A DNA stretch of 22,141 nt from JBBBNV01 sp037137075 (GTDB lineage: Bacteria; Bacillota; Bacilli; Paenibacillales; NBRC-103111), in assembly GCF_037137075.1 (NCBI RefSeq), contig NZ_JBBBNV010000045.1:1-22141 (forward strand). The letters are read 5' to 3'. Positions within the stretch are counted from its first letter, which is position 1; every line of letters starts with the position of its first letter. The notes below the pieces were generated by a model. It worked only from the letters and a program-made list of their open reading frames with translations, had not been told where the DNA came from and did no database searches. The translations under genes and the position numbers were made by a program. Below, one piece after another: positions 6,629 through 15,363 of the stretch.

Positions 6629-8071
6629 TTAACCGGAAGTATCGCCTGCCTTGAACTCGCGACAAGCCTCTACCCAGCGGGCGGCCAGTTCCGGATCAGA
6701 TGGAAAATACAAATGCGTATAGCCGGCAACCAGCCGGTAAGCCAGCATCCCCTCCGGCTTGCTGCCCCGCAGGCCTGTCGTATGGTAGGCCGGCTCAAGC
6801 GGGGAACGATCCTCCGTTCCATGATAGGTGGAGTAGTGAAATTCATGCCCTCGGGCGCGGAGCCCGGAGCCAAGCAGGAAGTTGCCCGGCTGCCCCTGAA
6901 CCTCGCGGTAGCCGAGCGCCGCCAGCTTCTTCTGCATCCGGACCTCGCCGGGCAGCAGCCCGGCCATCGAGTAGCGCGTACCGTCAGTGGTCACAATCGC
7001 ACCGGTCAAAAACATAAATCCGCCGCACTCCGCCAGGGTCGGCAGGCCCCGCTCAATCGCGCTTCGGACCGATTCAAGGACTGCAGATTGCCCGGTCAGC
7101 ACAGCGGCGAATTCCTCCGGAAAGCCGCCGCCCAAATACAAGCCGGACGCTTCGTCGGGCACGGTCTCTCCGGCAAGCGGGGAGAAGTATTGCAATCGGG
7201 CCCCGGACGCTTCCAGCAGCTCCAAGTTTTCCGGGTAATAAAAATGAAACGCCGCATCCCTGGCAACAGCAATTACCGGACGCCCGCAGGACGCTTCCGC
7301 TGTCGCTGCAGAATGCCCCTGACCCCCGGTCGTATCCGGTTCAAAGCCTCCTGCAAACAATCGCGGAGCTGCTGCCACAGGCGGCGCTTCCGCAATCGCC
7401 AGCAGCCGGTCCAAATCGGTTTTGGCCCCAATCAGCTCGCCAAGCCTGCTGAATAGCCCATCCAGCTCGCCACGCTCCACAGAAGGAACCAGCCCGAGAT
7501 GCCGTTCAGGGATAGCAACCGCCTCATCACGGGTCATATAGCCGACGACCGGCACACCGCATTCCTGCTCGATGGCGGCCCGGACGATGTTGTAATGCCC
7601 TTCACTTCCGACTTTGTTCGCGAATACACCGGCAATACGCGCCCGGGGCTCCAGTGCCTGGAAGCCCTTCACAATCGCTGCCGCACTGCGGGCCATGCTC
7701 TGGCAGTTGACGACCAGCAGCACCGGACTATCCAGCAGCAGGCTAATTTCCGCTGCGCTGCCCGTATTGCTGAGCGGATCCTTGCCGTCATAGAATCCCA
7801 TGACACCTTCAATAACCGCAATATCCGCGTCCGCCGCCGCACGGCTGTAAATTTCCCGGACAGCTTCCGCATTCGTCATCCAGCTGTCCAAATTGCGGGA
7901 ATGACGGCCCGTCACCGCCGTATGGTAGGTCGGATCGATATAATCCGGGCCGCACTTAAAGCCCTGCACGGTTAAGCCTCTCGCCCGCAGGGCTGCCATC
8001 ACGCCAAGTGTGACCGTCGTTTTGCCCACCCCGCTGCCGGTCCCGGCAATAATCAGCCGCCGCTTTGCCAT
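6629..8071 (-). CDS. cbiA: Cobyrinate a,c-diamide synthase
   Basis: 480 residues, close to the usual length. It performs the ATP- and glutamine-dependent amidation of the a and c side chains of (cobalt-)cobyrinate. The N-terminal dethiobiotin-synthase-like domain opens with the P-loop GTGSGVGKTT and has CGPDYIDPTYH and EGVMGFYDG. The C-terminal class I glutamine amidotransferase domain has AECGGFMFLTG (nucleophile Cys349) and GYTHLYFPSDP, with the catalytic His at about 453. I start at ATG 8071 because AGGAAGG lies 7 bases upstream; the in-frame ATG at 8077 would be only 1 base from it. It is the last gene of the operon, separated from cbiG by about 290 bp of repeat-like DNA. Confidence 0.95.
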   Translation of the reverse strand: MAKRRLIIAGTGSGVGKTTVTLGVMAALRARGLTVQGFKCGPDYIDPTYHTAVTGRHSRNLDSWMTNAEAVREIYSRAAADADIAVIEGVMGFYDGKDPLSNTGSAAEISLLLDSPVLLVVNCQSMARSAAAIVKGFQALEPRARIAGVFANKVGSEGHYNIVRAAIEQECGVPVVGYMTRDEAVAIPERHLGLVPSVERGELDGLFSRLGELIGAKTDLDRLLAIAEAPPVAAAPRLFAGGFEPDTTGGQGHSAATAEASCGRPVIAVARDAAFHFYYPENLELLEASGARLQYFSPLAGETVPDEASGLYLGGGFPEEFAAVLTGQSAVLESVRSAIERGLPTLAECGGFMFLTGAIVTTDGTRYSMAGLLPGEVRMQKKLAALGYREVQGQPGNFLLGSGLRARGHEFHYSTYHGTEDRSPLEPAYHTTGLRGSKPEGMLAYRLVAGYTHLYFPSDPELAARWVEACREFKAGDTSG

Positions 8072-8087
8072 TCGCATTCCTTCCTTT

Positions 8088-8364
8088 CTATTGGAGCGCC
8101 GCGATTCATGTTGGATTTCCGTCTTTAACCCATCCTTTGAATGCGGGAAAAACGGTCTGCGAAGGAATAGAACTCCGCTCGCTGTTGAAGCCGGATTTTT
8201 TACATTTCAAGCCTTGGATGTATTGTAAATCCGTCTGCAAAGGCGGCCGTTTCACTGTCCCACCCTGTCCCGTGCTCCGTCTTGTTTTTCCATGCACTTG
8301 TTGATCAGCCTTGGCGGCAGGCATGAGACTGCCTCTTCGCCTTACAATTTCAGTAGACGCTGCG
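8088..8364. repeat. Gene-free interval in the operon, candidate dispersed repeat
   Basis: Between the cbiG stop and cbiA start, in an operon whose other downstream genes overlap or abut. No start site or domain is visible. The minus-strand conceptual translation includes KKSGFNSERSSIPSQTVFPA, FKGWVKDGNPT, a TGA and then IAALQ. I associate this string with spurious small ORFs found repeatedly in Paenibacillus genomes. The likely repeat spans about 8088-8260; the rest is unassigned. Confidence 0.45.
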
Positions 8365-9492
8365 CTAGTGCTTCAGCACGCCGACCGAGATCGTCACATT
8401 GCCGCTCTTCTTCTTCACCAGCGCCAGCTCAGGATGCCCGATATACCGCTTTACCGCGGGCTCGCTTACCCCGTAAGCCCCGGTGAACTTGAAGACCGTT
8501 TCGGACGGCGCTTCGATTGGCATTTCATTCAGCTCCGCCGGCGTATAACAAACAAGCGGCCATTTATACTGCTCGCACAGCTCCAGCAAGCCGGCCTCGT
8601 CCTTTTTCAAATCAATGGTGCAGATTGCCTTTACGCTCAGCAGGGAAAACTGGAGCTCCTGCAGCGTTTCCTTCACGACGGCTTCAATCTCCTCCCGCGC
8701 CGTGCCCCGGTTGCAGCCGATTCCGAGCACGATAACCTTGGGACGATACAGCACACCGTTGGCTAAAATCACCTGCTCCTCCGGTTGCAGCAGCCGGTGA
8801 GAGACAACAAGCGCGCCATGCGGTTTGGCCGCAAGCGCCTCCGCAATATCCGCATAGACCCGGATATTGGCCGGCAGCAGCGTATCCTCCGGCCACCAGC
8901 CCGGCTCGCCGGACTCCTGAACCACGGCCACCGGCTCCTCGTTTACGACGGAGGCGCTCACCGGGGTCAGCTTGTCCGCCGAATCCCATACCCAGCCGAA
9001 TCGGCGGCCGAACAGGTCAACCGCAATCGTCTTTTGCACATCCGAGGCCGTCGTAATCACGGCGCGCGCCTCCAGCGCCGCCGCTACCTCCCGTGTCAGC
9101 TCATTGGCCCCGCCCAAGTGGCCGGACAACACGCTGATGACGTGTTCCGCCTTGTCATCGATGACGACGACGGCCGGATCGACCTTTTTATCAATGAGCA
9201 AAGGAGCGATCATCCGTACCACCGCTCCGAGGGATATAATCGAAATGATTCCTTGGTATGCCGGGAATAAGGCCGGGTACAGCATACGCACACTGCCTTC
9301 GAACAACTGGAAGCCCCGCTCTTCTTCATCGCCTTGGGCGAATTTGTTCATATAATAAATATCAAACGCCGGAAACAATTCATGCAGCTTACGTGCAGTT
9401 TGTACGCCGTGCTTCGTAATCGCCAGCACTGCAATGTTCCCGGAGGGGGTAACCTGAGGAAGCACGCCTTCCTGCAGCTGAATGACCGCCAT
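8365..9492 (-). CDS. cbiG: Cobalt-precorrin-5A hydrolase
   Basis: 375 residues. CbiG opens the delta-lactone of cobalt-precorrin-5A and expels the two-carbon fragment as acetaldehyde, the defining deacylation step of the oxygen-independent pathway. The N-terminal region has ISLGAVVRMIAPLL and VISVLSGHLGGANELT. The C-terminal domain has LGIGCNRGT, followed by KAICTIDLKKDEAGLLELC and the closing KKKSGNVTISV. ATG 9492 follows the cbiF stop codon directly (TAAATG), with AAGG inside the cbiF end, so the two are translationally coupled. Its presence places the operon on the cobalt-early route rather than the aerobic CobG route. Confidence 0.95.
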   Translation of the reverse strand: MAVIQLQEGVLPQVTPSGNIAVLAITKHGVQTARKLHELFPAFDIYYMNKFAQGDEEERGFQLFEGSVRMLYPALFPAYQGIISIISLGAVVRMIAPLLIDKKVDPAVVVIDDKAEHVISVLSGHLGGANELTREVAAALEARAVITTASDVQKTIAVDLFGRRFGWVWDSADKLTPVSASVVNEEPVAVVQESGEPGWWPEDTLLPANIRVYADIAEALAAKPHGALVVSHRLLQPEEQVILANGVLYRPKVIVLGIGCNRGTAREEIEAVVKETLQELQFSLLSVKAICTIDLKKDEAGLLELCEQYKWPLVCYTPAELNEMPIEAPSETVFKFTGAYGVSEPAVKRYIGHPELALVKKKSGNVTISVGVLKH

Positions 9493-10269
9493 TTATTCCT
9501 TCACCCCTCTGCGGAAGCGGTGTGTAAAGGTTTTATCGTACAGCTTGGATCGGTGGCCGTCGCTGTCATGCAGAGCCGGATCCAGCGCCCAGCCCGCCAA
9601 AATCATAGCATGAGAGCGGATCCCGTGAGCTTTCATGTCCTCCTCCAGCCTAGCCAGCGTAGTCCGGACCCGAATTTCATCCGGCCAGGATGCCCGCTGC
9701 ACGACCCCAACCGGTGTATTCTCGCTCCATCCGGCTTCCAGCAGCTCGTTCACGACCTTCTTCACCAGCGTCGCGCTGAGATATAATGCTAGCGTACTGT
9801 GATGCGCGGCCAAATCCCGCAGCTGCTCCCGCTCCGGCATCGGCGTACGTCCCTCGACCCGGGTCAAAATCACCGTCTGCGTCAGCTCAGGAACGGTCAA
9901 TTCGGCACCTAATGCGGCAGCAGCGGCAAACACAGAGCTCACGCCGGGAATAATTTCGTAGCCGATACCAGCTTTTTTAAGCAGCGCAATTTGCTCCAAA
10001 ATTGCCCCGTACATAGACGGATCGCCCGTATGTACCCGTGCTACGGATTTCCCCTCCCGAACCGCTTCAATCATAATGCCGACCATTTCATCCAGCGCCA
10101 TGCCGGCGCTTTTGTGAATCGTCGCCCCCGGCTTGGCCCGGGCAATCAGCTCGTCATTCACGAGCGAATCGGTATACATAACGACATCCGCTTCCTGGAG
10201 AGCCCGAAGCCCCTTGACTGTAATCAAATCCGGATCGCCCGGTCCTGCGCCAATAATTGTGACCTTCAT
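9493..10269 (-). CDS. cbiF: Cobalt-precorrin-4 C11-methyltransferase
   Basis: 258 residues, the normal size of this tetrapyrrole (SAM-dependent) methylase. It starts MKVTIIGAGPGDPDLITVKG with the GxGPGD loop and has VHTGDPSMYGA, then IPGVSSVFAAAAAL and the C11-type signature LTVPELTQTVILTR. It methylates C11 of the contracted ring before CbiG acts. The start overlaps the cbiL stop in an ATGA arrangement (10266-10269), and its own stop abuts cbiG. Confidence 0.95.
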   Translation of the reverse strand: MKVTIIGAGPGDPDLITVKGLRALQEADVVMYTDSLVNDELIARAKPGATIHKSAGMALDEMVGIMIEAVREGKSVARVHTGDPSMYGAILEQIALLKKAGIGYEIIPGVSSVFAAAAALGAELTVPELTQTVILTRVEGRTPMPEREQLRDLAAHHSTLALYLSATLVKKVVNELLEAGWSENTPVGVVQRASWPDEIRVRTTLARLEEDMKAHGIRSHAMILAGWALDPALHDSDGHRSKLYDKTFTHRFRRGVKE

Positions 10270-11060
10270 CGCGTTCTCACCACCATCAATGTCAAATATT
10301 CGAGGCCCCGTCCGGCAAGCTCCCGCACATCAAGCCATACCTGTTCTTCCGAGGAGCTGACCTTGGTCAAGACCGCCGCCTTCTCCGTCAGCCCCAGCTC
10401 CTCCAGCACGCCAAGAACCGTGTCGATCACCTTGGCCACTTTAATAAATACGACACAGTCATGCTCCGTCAGCGCTTTGCGCAGCACGGCTGCGTCATCG
10501 ACGGCCGGAACGATGGCGATTTGCTCATCGCCGTCCGCCAGCGGCTGTCCCAGCCGGGAAGCTGCAGCCAGCATGGAGGAAATCCCCGGTATCACCCGCG
10601 CCTCCACCTCCGGATGCTGCTCCCGCATCAAGCGCATCAGGTGAATAAAGGTGCTGTACATCATCGGGTCGCCCTCCGTGACGAACGCTACGTCCTGTCC
10701 TTCGCGCAGCCGGGCCCATACTGTATCCACCGTCTGATTCCACTGCGTGCTGAGCGCTTCGCGATCCCGGGTCATCGGGAACGTCAGTCCGAGCATCTCT
10801 TTTTCACGAGGATTTACATACATTTCAATAATAGTCAGCGCATAGCTCTGCGCTCCCATCCGTTTGCGCGGATATGCGATGACCGGCGATTGCTTCAAAA
10901 TACGGAACGCTTTAACCGTAATCAGCTCCGGGTCACCCGGGCCGATACCGACCCCGTACAATACCCCCGGGCGCACAGGCGTCCCAGCGTCCCCGGCGCC
11001 GGCAGCTCCGGCGTCCGGCATCTGGGCCAAAGACGTGCCGTGTTCTCGTATGCTATTCAT
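10266..11060 (-). CDS. cbiL: Cobalt-factor II / precorrin-2 C20-methyltransferase
   Basis: 264 residues from ATG 11060. This start is set by an ideal AAGGAGG 9 bases upstream and overlaps the cbiET stop by 8 bases; an earlier in-frame start at 11090 lacks such a site. After a short variable leader rich in Gly and Ala, the methylase domain opens GVGIGPGDPELITVKAFRIL. It has FVTEGDPMMYSTFIHL, RVIPGISSMLAAASRLG and CVVFIKVAKV, all typical of C20 enzymes. It adds the methyl group at C20 that is later lost in ring contraction. The roughly 25-residue leader before the domain is longer than usual. Confidence 0.93.
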   Translation of the reverse strand: MNSIREHGTSLAQMPDAGAAGAGDAGTPVRPGVLYGVGIGPGDPELITVKAFRILKQSPVIAYPRKRMGAQSYALTIIEMYVNPREKEMLGLTFPMTRDREALSTQWNQTVDTVWARLREGQDVAFVTEGDPMMYSTFIHLMRLMREQHPEVEARVIPGISSMLAAASRLGQPLADGDEQIAIVPAVDDAAVLRKALTEHDCVVFIKVAKVIDTVLGVLEELGLTEKAAVLTKVSSSEEQVWLDVRELAGRGLEYLTLMVVRTR

Positions 11061-12297
11061 GCTGCGTATCCTCCTTGGAAGCCGGTTCACTGCGCCGGGC
11101 CGTAATAATAAAAATCGGATTCAGCGCCTCAAAGCGCGTCAGGTTCAAAATCGGCTTGCTCCGCGACACCTGGACCATCTGCACCTCCGTGGTAAAATCA
11201 AGCTCGCCGAAGGCACGGCACGCTTCATACAGATTCTCCAGCGTCGCTGCATTAAACACGATGGTCCCGCCCGGCTTCAGACGCCCGCAGCACACCTTCA
11301 GCAGCTCCTTCAGCTCGCCGCCGCTGCCGCCGATAAACACGGCATCCGGGTCCTGGAACGCCTCCAGTCCCTCCGGCGCCCGGCCGTGGGCTGTCGTCAA
11401 ATCCACCCGGAACCGGCGCATATTGTCATGGCAATTTTGCAAATCGCCTTCATTTTTCTCAATGGCAAATACGGCACCCTCCCGGGCAATCCGGCCTGCT
11501 TCAATGGCAACCGACCCGGTACATGTGCCGATATCCCAAACCGTGCTGTCGTTCTTGAGGTTCATCTGAGCGAGGCTAAGCACCCGAACCTCTTTCTTCG
11601 TAATGAGCCCCTTATCCGGCTTGCGCTGGGCGAAGGCCTCATCCGGAATCCCAAGCGTCCAGCTCGGTACAACGGCATCCGGCTTGCGCACAAGCACCAA
11701 TACGTTCAGCGGAGCAAATTCGCGTTCCCGCAGCTCCTCCAGCTCGAACCAGCCGCACTGCTCTTCCCGCCCGCCGAGATGCTCACCGACGAACGCCCGG
11801 TATTCCTTCATGCCGAAGGACAGCAAATAGTCCGCCACCGCGCCGGGACTGTTCGTCTCGTCGGTCAACAGGGCCACCGTCTCACGCCCGTCGATACGCT
11901 GCGCCAGTCCCTTGATACTCCGACCGTGCACACTGGCCACATAGGCATCCTGCCAGGCCCGCCCCAGCTTGGCGAAGGCCAGCTGGATTGAGCTCGGAAA
12001 CGGGTAAATCTCCGCCTCCAGCCGGGAAGCCAAATAGCCGCCGATTCCGTAAAAAAGCGGATCGCCGGAAGCCAGCACAACGATCCGGCGCCCTTGGCTG
12101 TGAAGAGCCTGAAGCTGCTCGACCGCGGCCCGCAAGCCGCCCTGCAGCACCACTGTTTCCTTCCCGGCATCGGCAAAAAAGGAAAGCTGGCGCTCGCCGC
12201 CTGCCAGCACGTCGCTCTCGGCAATCCAGGCGCGGTACTGAGGCAGCAGCCCTGCCGCTCCGTCGTCGCCGATACCGATAATTTTAACCGTGTTCAT
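11053..12297 (-). CDS. cbiET: Fused cobalt-precorrin-7 C5- and C15-methyltransferase/decarboxylase
   Basis: 414 residues from ATG 12297, which has AGGGGG 6 bases upstream and overlaps cbiD by 14 bases; the in-frame start at 12339 is less well placed. The N-terminal half (about 1-205) is CbiE: MNTVKIIGIGDDG, then VVLASGDPLFYGIG and EIYPFPSSIQLAFAKLG. The C-terminal half (about 225-400) is CbiT: KKEVRVLSLAQMNL, the SAM loop WDIGTCTGSVAIEA at about 254-267, and VFIGGSGG. Together they methylate C5 and C15 and decarboxylate the C12 acetate. The fusion corresponds to CobL of the aerobic pathway and to CbiET of Bacillus megaterium. Confidence 0.95.
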   Translation of the reverse strand: MNTVKIIGIGDDGAAGLLPQYRAWIAESDVLAGGERQLSFFADAGKETVVLQGGLRAAVEQLQALHSQGRRIVVLASGDPLFYGIGGYLASRLEAEIYPFPSSIQLAFAKLGRAWQDAYVASVHGRSIKGLAQRIDGRETVALLTDETNSPGAVADYLLSFGMKEYRAFVGEHLGGREEQCGWFELEELREREFAPLNVLVLVRKPDAVVPSWTLGIPDEAFAQRKPDKGLITKKEVRVLSLAQMNLKNDSTVWDIGTCTGSVAIEAGRIAREGAVFAIEKNEGDLQNCHDNMRRFRVDLTTAHGRAPEGLEAFQDPDAVFIGGSGGELKELLKVCCGRLKPGGTIVFNAATLENLYEACRAFGELDFTTEVQMVQVSRSKPILNLTRFEALNPIFIITARRSEPASKEDTQHE

Positions 12298-13636
12298 GTC
12301 CGTCCCCCTTGTTTGCTGCCGCAGCCGTCCTGTCTGCAAGCAGTGCCTGCCCGAGCAGTGCGCCCTTCATGGCAATGATCACCGTTTCAATGTCCATGCC
12401 GCCCTTCGTTTCCTGAAGTGCAGCTTCGTTGCAATAGCGGCACAAGGCTTCAAAGAAACCGCCCAGCCCTTGCTCCTGCATCAAATCGCCGACATAAGCC
12501 GCCGTTGTCGCTTCGCCAATGTGCTGCAGCGTCTCCCGGGAAGCTCCCGCTTCCTCCGCAACCCGGGCCAAAAAACCGAAATCAATCGGGGCGCTTTTGG
12601 AATGCACCATCATGACGCCCTGAGCCACCTTGGAGAACTTGCCCATCATGCCTACCATGGTCACCTTCTCTACGCCCTGCCGCTTGCACTGCGTCAAGGC
12701 GAAGCCGACGAAATCGCCCATCTCGATAAACGCTTCTTCCGGCAGCTCCGGATACATGTCCATACCGAATTTCTCCGTTCGTCCTCCCGTCGACAGGACC
12801 AGATGGCGGCAGCCGCACTGCACCGCCACACGAATCGCCTGAGCCACGCTGGCCTTGTAGGCGGCAGTGGAAAACGGAACAACGGTCCCCCGCGTGCCGA
12901 GAATGGAAATACCGCCAACGATGCCGAGACGGCCGTTCAAGGTTTTGAGCGCAATCGTTTCTCCGTCCGGGACGGAGACAACCAGCCGAACGCCGCGTTC
13001 GATGCCGTATTCGTCCAGTACCTCGCGGGCAACCGTGCGCAGCATTTTTCGCGGAACCGGGTTAATCGCGGCCTCACCGACCGGCACCGGCAATCCGGGC
13101 TTGGTCACCCGCCCTACGCCGATTCCCCCGTCGATAGCAATGCCCGGTACTTCCGACCAGCTCACTTCCGTAATAATGCGCGCGCCATGCGTGGCGTCCG
13201 GATCGTCGCCCCCGTCCTTAATGACCTCGGCCTCCGCGCGGTTCTGATCGTATTCGCACCGGATAATGGAAAACGTCACACGCTCCCCAATCGGCAGAAC
13301 AATGGTAGCTTCCGTCTGCGGCTCCTGTTCAATAAGCGCGATCAAGGCAGCCTTGGCCGCTGCGGTTGCGTTAGATCCTGTGGTATAGCCATGCCGCATC
13401 GGCTTTCCTTCCGGCTCCGTTCCCTCCGCTTTGCTGCGGGATTTCGCTTTGGGGGCCGCCTCCGCCGGCGGACCGCCTGCTTGGACCTTGCCAGCCGCAC
13501 CCGTATCCGACTGATCTGCGGCTCGTTCTCCCTCATGAGAAGCAGCCGTTTGCTTTAATGGCTGCCCCTCTGCCTTGCCCGTTTCATGATCCGCCCGTGA
13601 CGCTGCTCCCGCTTGTGGTACAGTAAGGTCGTCCAT
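12284..13636 (-). CDS. cbiD: Cobalt-precorrin-5B C1-methyltransferase with extra N-terminal region
   Basis: 450 residues, against about 370 in the usual family. The CbiD core begins at Met80 with MRHGYTTGSNATAAAKAAL and includes GGIGVGRVTKPGL, VGEAAINPVPR, ISILGTRGTVVPFS and LSTGGRTEKF. It methylates C1 in the oxygen-independent pathway. Residues 2-79 are low-complexity (Ala, Lys, Glu, Gly) and probably disordered. ATG 13636 is 15 bases after the cbiC stop but has only a weak AGAGG about 12 bases away. ATG 13399 (Met80) has AAGGA at good spacing and gives a 371-residue standard CbiD. I give the long form because it keeps the operon compact; the short form is a real alternative. The C-terminus is HEHG. 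Confidence 0.9.
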   Translation of the reverse strand: MDDLTVPQAGAASRADHETGKAEGQPLKQTAASHEGERAADQSDTGAAGKVQAGGPPAEAAPKAKSRSKAEGTEPEGKPMRHGYTTGSNATAAAKAALIALIEQEPQTEATIVLPIGERVTFSIIRCEYDQNRAEAEVIKDGGDDPDATHGARIITEVSWSEVPGIAIDGGIGVGRVTKPGLPVPVGEAAINPVPRKMLRTVAREVLDEYGIERGVRLVVSVPDGETIALKTLNGRLGIVGGISILGTRGTVVPFSTAAYKASVAQAIRVAVQCGCRHLVLSTGGRTEKFGMDMYPELPEEAFIEMGDFVGFALTQCKRQGVEKVTMVGMMGKFSKVAQGVMMVHSKSAPIDFGFLARVAEEAGASRETLQHIGEATTAAYVGDLMQEQGLGGFFEALCRYCNEAALQETKGGMDIETVIIAMKGALLGQALLADRTAAAANKGDGHEHG

Positions 13637-13651
13637 CGCCAGACAGCGCCT

Positions 13652-14347
13652 CTACGCCTGCGAAGCCTTAGCCGCCGCTTCCGCTTCCGCCTGCGCCTCA
13701 CGCTCAGCCATCAGAGACAAGGCATTCACCGTTGCTACTGCGACAGGACTGCCCCCCTTGCGGCCCAGGTTCGTAATAAACGGAATATCGAGCTTGGCCA
13801 GCTCTTCCTTGGACTCCGCCGCCGATACAAAGCCAACGGGCACACCGATCACAAGGCCTGGACGCGCTGCCCCTTCTTTAACCAGACGGATCAGCTCCAG
13901 CAGGGCAGTCGGCGCATTCCCAATGGCGTAAATGCCGCCTTCGGTTTCTTTAATCGCCTTCCGAATAGAAATAATGGCCCGCGTCGTATTCAGCTGCTTT
14001 GCTTCCTCCATTACATCGGGATCGGAAATATAGACGCGCACATCCCCGCCGAACTTCGCCAAGCGCGGCTTGCTAATTCCGACCTGAACCATCTGAACGT
14101 CCGCTATGACAGGCTGACCGCTGCGAATCGCCTTAATGCCGGCGCGAATCGCATCCGGATGAAACTGCAGGCTGCGCCCCAGCTCAAAATCCGCCGACGC
14201 ATGAATAACCCGCTGTACAACGGGGTATTGCTCCTCAGTAAACGGATGCTCTCCCAGCTCCTCCGTAATCATGGCGAAGCTGTGCTCCTCGATTTCCTGC
14301 GGCTGTACAGTCAACGGTTTAAACTCGGTATGAAACTCCATACTCAT
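13652..14347 (-). CDS. cbiC: Cobalt-precorrin-8X methylmutase
   Basis: 231 residues. It moves the methyl group from C11 to C12 to yield cobyrinate. Conserved elements are VVQRVIHASADFEL, with the catalytic His, VIADVQMVQVGI, AIGNAPTALLEL and VGVPVGFVSAAESKEEL. ATG 14347 is chosen because GGAGG lies 8 bases upstream; a GTG at 14356 sits almost on top of that site. An Ala/Glu-rich C-terminal tail of about 15 residues extends past the usual end. It is preceded by a 230-bp leader (14348-14577) with hairpins. Confidence 0.95.
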   Translation of the reverse strand: MSMEFHTEFKPLTVQPQEIEEHSFAMITEELGEHPFTEEQYPVVQRVIHASADFELGRSLQFHPDAIRAGIKAIRSGQPVIADVQMVQVGISKPRLAKFGGDVRVYISDPDVMEEAKQLNTTRAIISIRKAIKETEGGIYAIGNAPTALLELIRLVKEGAARPGLVIGVPVGFVSAAESKEELAKLDIPFITNLGRKGGSPVAVATVNALSLMAEREAQAEAEAAAKASQA

Positions 14348-14577
14348 AACGCGCACCTCCTATTATATTGGCTGAACCGGGGATATCCCGGTAAGCGGGC
14401 TTTTTCCCTGATTCCTCTTCTTTCTGTCCCGTTTCTTCCAAAAAACCTGCAGCTGCTGCTTAAATGCAGCCTACTTACCTTCGAGCATCGGAACCTGTCT
14501 GCGCGCTTGCACAAGCTCGCCGTCAAGACAACCGTCCCTATAACTATATCAGTATCGCTTTCCTGCCGCTATGGTGT
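14348..14577 (-). promoter_or_regulatory. Intercistronic segment with hairpins between cbiJ and cbiC
   Basis: No gene is visible. On the minus strand CTGCA (14469-14465) can pair with TGCAG (14451-14447), or the nested GCTGC/GCAGC hairpin can form. A GTTTTTT tract follows, so it may act as an intrinsic terminator or attenuator. Further on, ACCGGG/CCCGGT (14376-14381/14387-14392) forms a second hairpin close to the cbiC ribosome binding site. Regulation is inferred from structure only. Confidence 0.4.
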
Positions 14578-15363
14578 TCAGGCTCCGGACAAGGCTGCCG
14601 TCAACGATTGCTGCACACTCCCGAAATCGTTGCACACGGTGCCGTATGCCACCTGTGGCCGGCCAATAATAATCGTCTCAATTCCCAGTGCAAGGGCTGT
14701 TGTCACCTTCTCATCAACGGCCCCGACCTGTCCGCTTTCCTTCGTAATCATCAGCGTGACACCGTATTGCCGGTACAAAGCCGTGTTCAGTTCGGCCGAG
14801 AACGGCCCCTGCATCGCCACGATATGCTTTTGGGGCACACCAAGCTGCTCACACTTCTCCATGTTGTCCCGGCGCGGGAGCATACGGGCGATTAAGGTAG
14901 TATCAGGAAGCCCAAGCAGCCGTTCCGTAAAAATTTGCAGCGTTTTGCTGCCCGTAGTCAGCATGATGACCCCGCCCTTGCCTGCCGCCAGCTCCGCAGC
15001 CTGCTCATAGTCATCGACAAAGGTAACCAGCGGATTCGCTTCAAAGGACAAGCTGTCCCGTTCATACCGCACATAGGGCACTCCGGCGGCTTCAGCCGCC
15101 GCAATCGCGTTACGCGAGGCCTCTTCCGCAAAGGGATGGCTGGCGTCGACAATTGCCTTCAGCCCCTTGCTTCTCACCAGTTCCGCCATTTGCTCCGCGG
15201 TCATACGGCCGATCTGATGGTTCAGCCCGGCCTCCTCCAGACTGTGCGCCGCACTTTCCGTCACGACGGTGCAAAGCGGTTCCCAGCCTGCCTGCTTCAG
15301 CTCAAGCGCCAGCGCCCGGGCATCGCTCGTCCCGGCCAGCTGCAAAATCGCGCGGTCGCTCAT
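14578..15363 (-). CDS. cbiJ: Cobalt-precorrin-6A reductase
   Basis: 261 residues from ATG 15363. It performs the NAD(P)H-dependent reduction of the macrocycle between CbiD and CbiE/CbiT. Family motifs are ILQLAGTSDARALA at the N-terminus, VDASHPFAEEAS, RYERDSLSF, MLTTGSKTL, AMQGPFSAELN and LMITKESGQVG. The start overlaps the cbiX stop by one base (TAATG), with AAGGAG 9 bases upstream; an in-frame GTG at 15369 is disfavoured. Order and coupling with cbiX match Bacillus megaterium. Confidence 0.94.
   Translation of the reverse strand: MSDRAILQLAGTSDARALALELKQAGWEPLCTVVTESAAHSLEEAGLNHQIGRMTAEQMAELVRSKGLKAIVDASHPFAEEASRNAIAAAEAAGVPYVRYERDSLSFEANPLVTFVDDYEQAAELAAGKGGVIMLTTGSKTLQIFTERLLGLPDTTLIARMLPRRDNMEKCEQLGVPQKHIVAMQGPFSAELNTALYRQYGVTLMITKESGQVGAVDEKVTTALALGIETIIIGRPQVAYGTVCNDFGSVQQSLTAALSGA

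Noticed and set aside
12290..13558. 422-codon plus-strand open frame opposite cbiD
   Set aside because: It lies wholly antisense to a well-conserved gene, has no recognisable domain, and is explained by the high GC content and codon bias of the minus-strand gene. The same applies to 10864-11991, 13613-15010 and 6626-7456.
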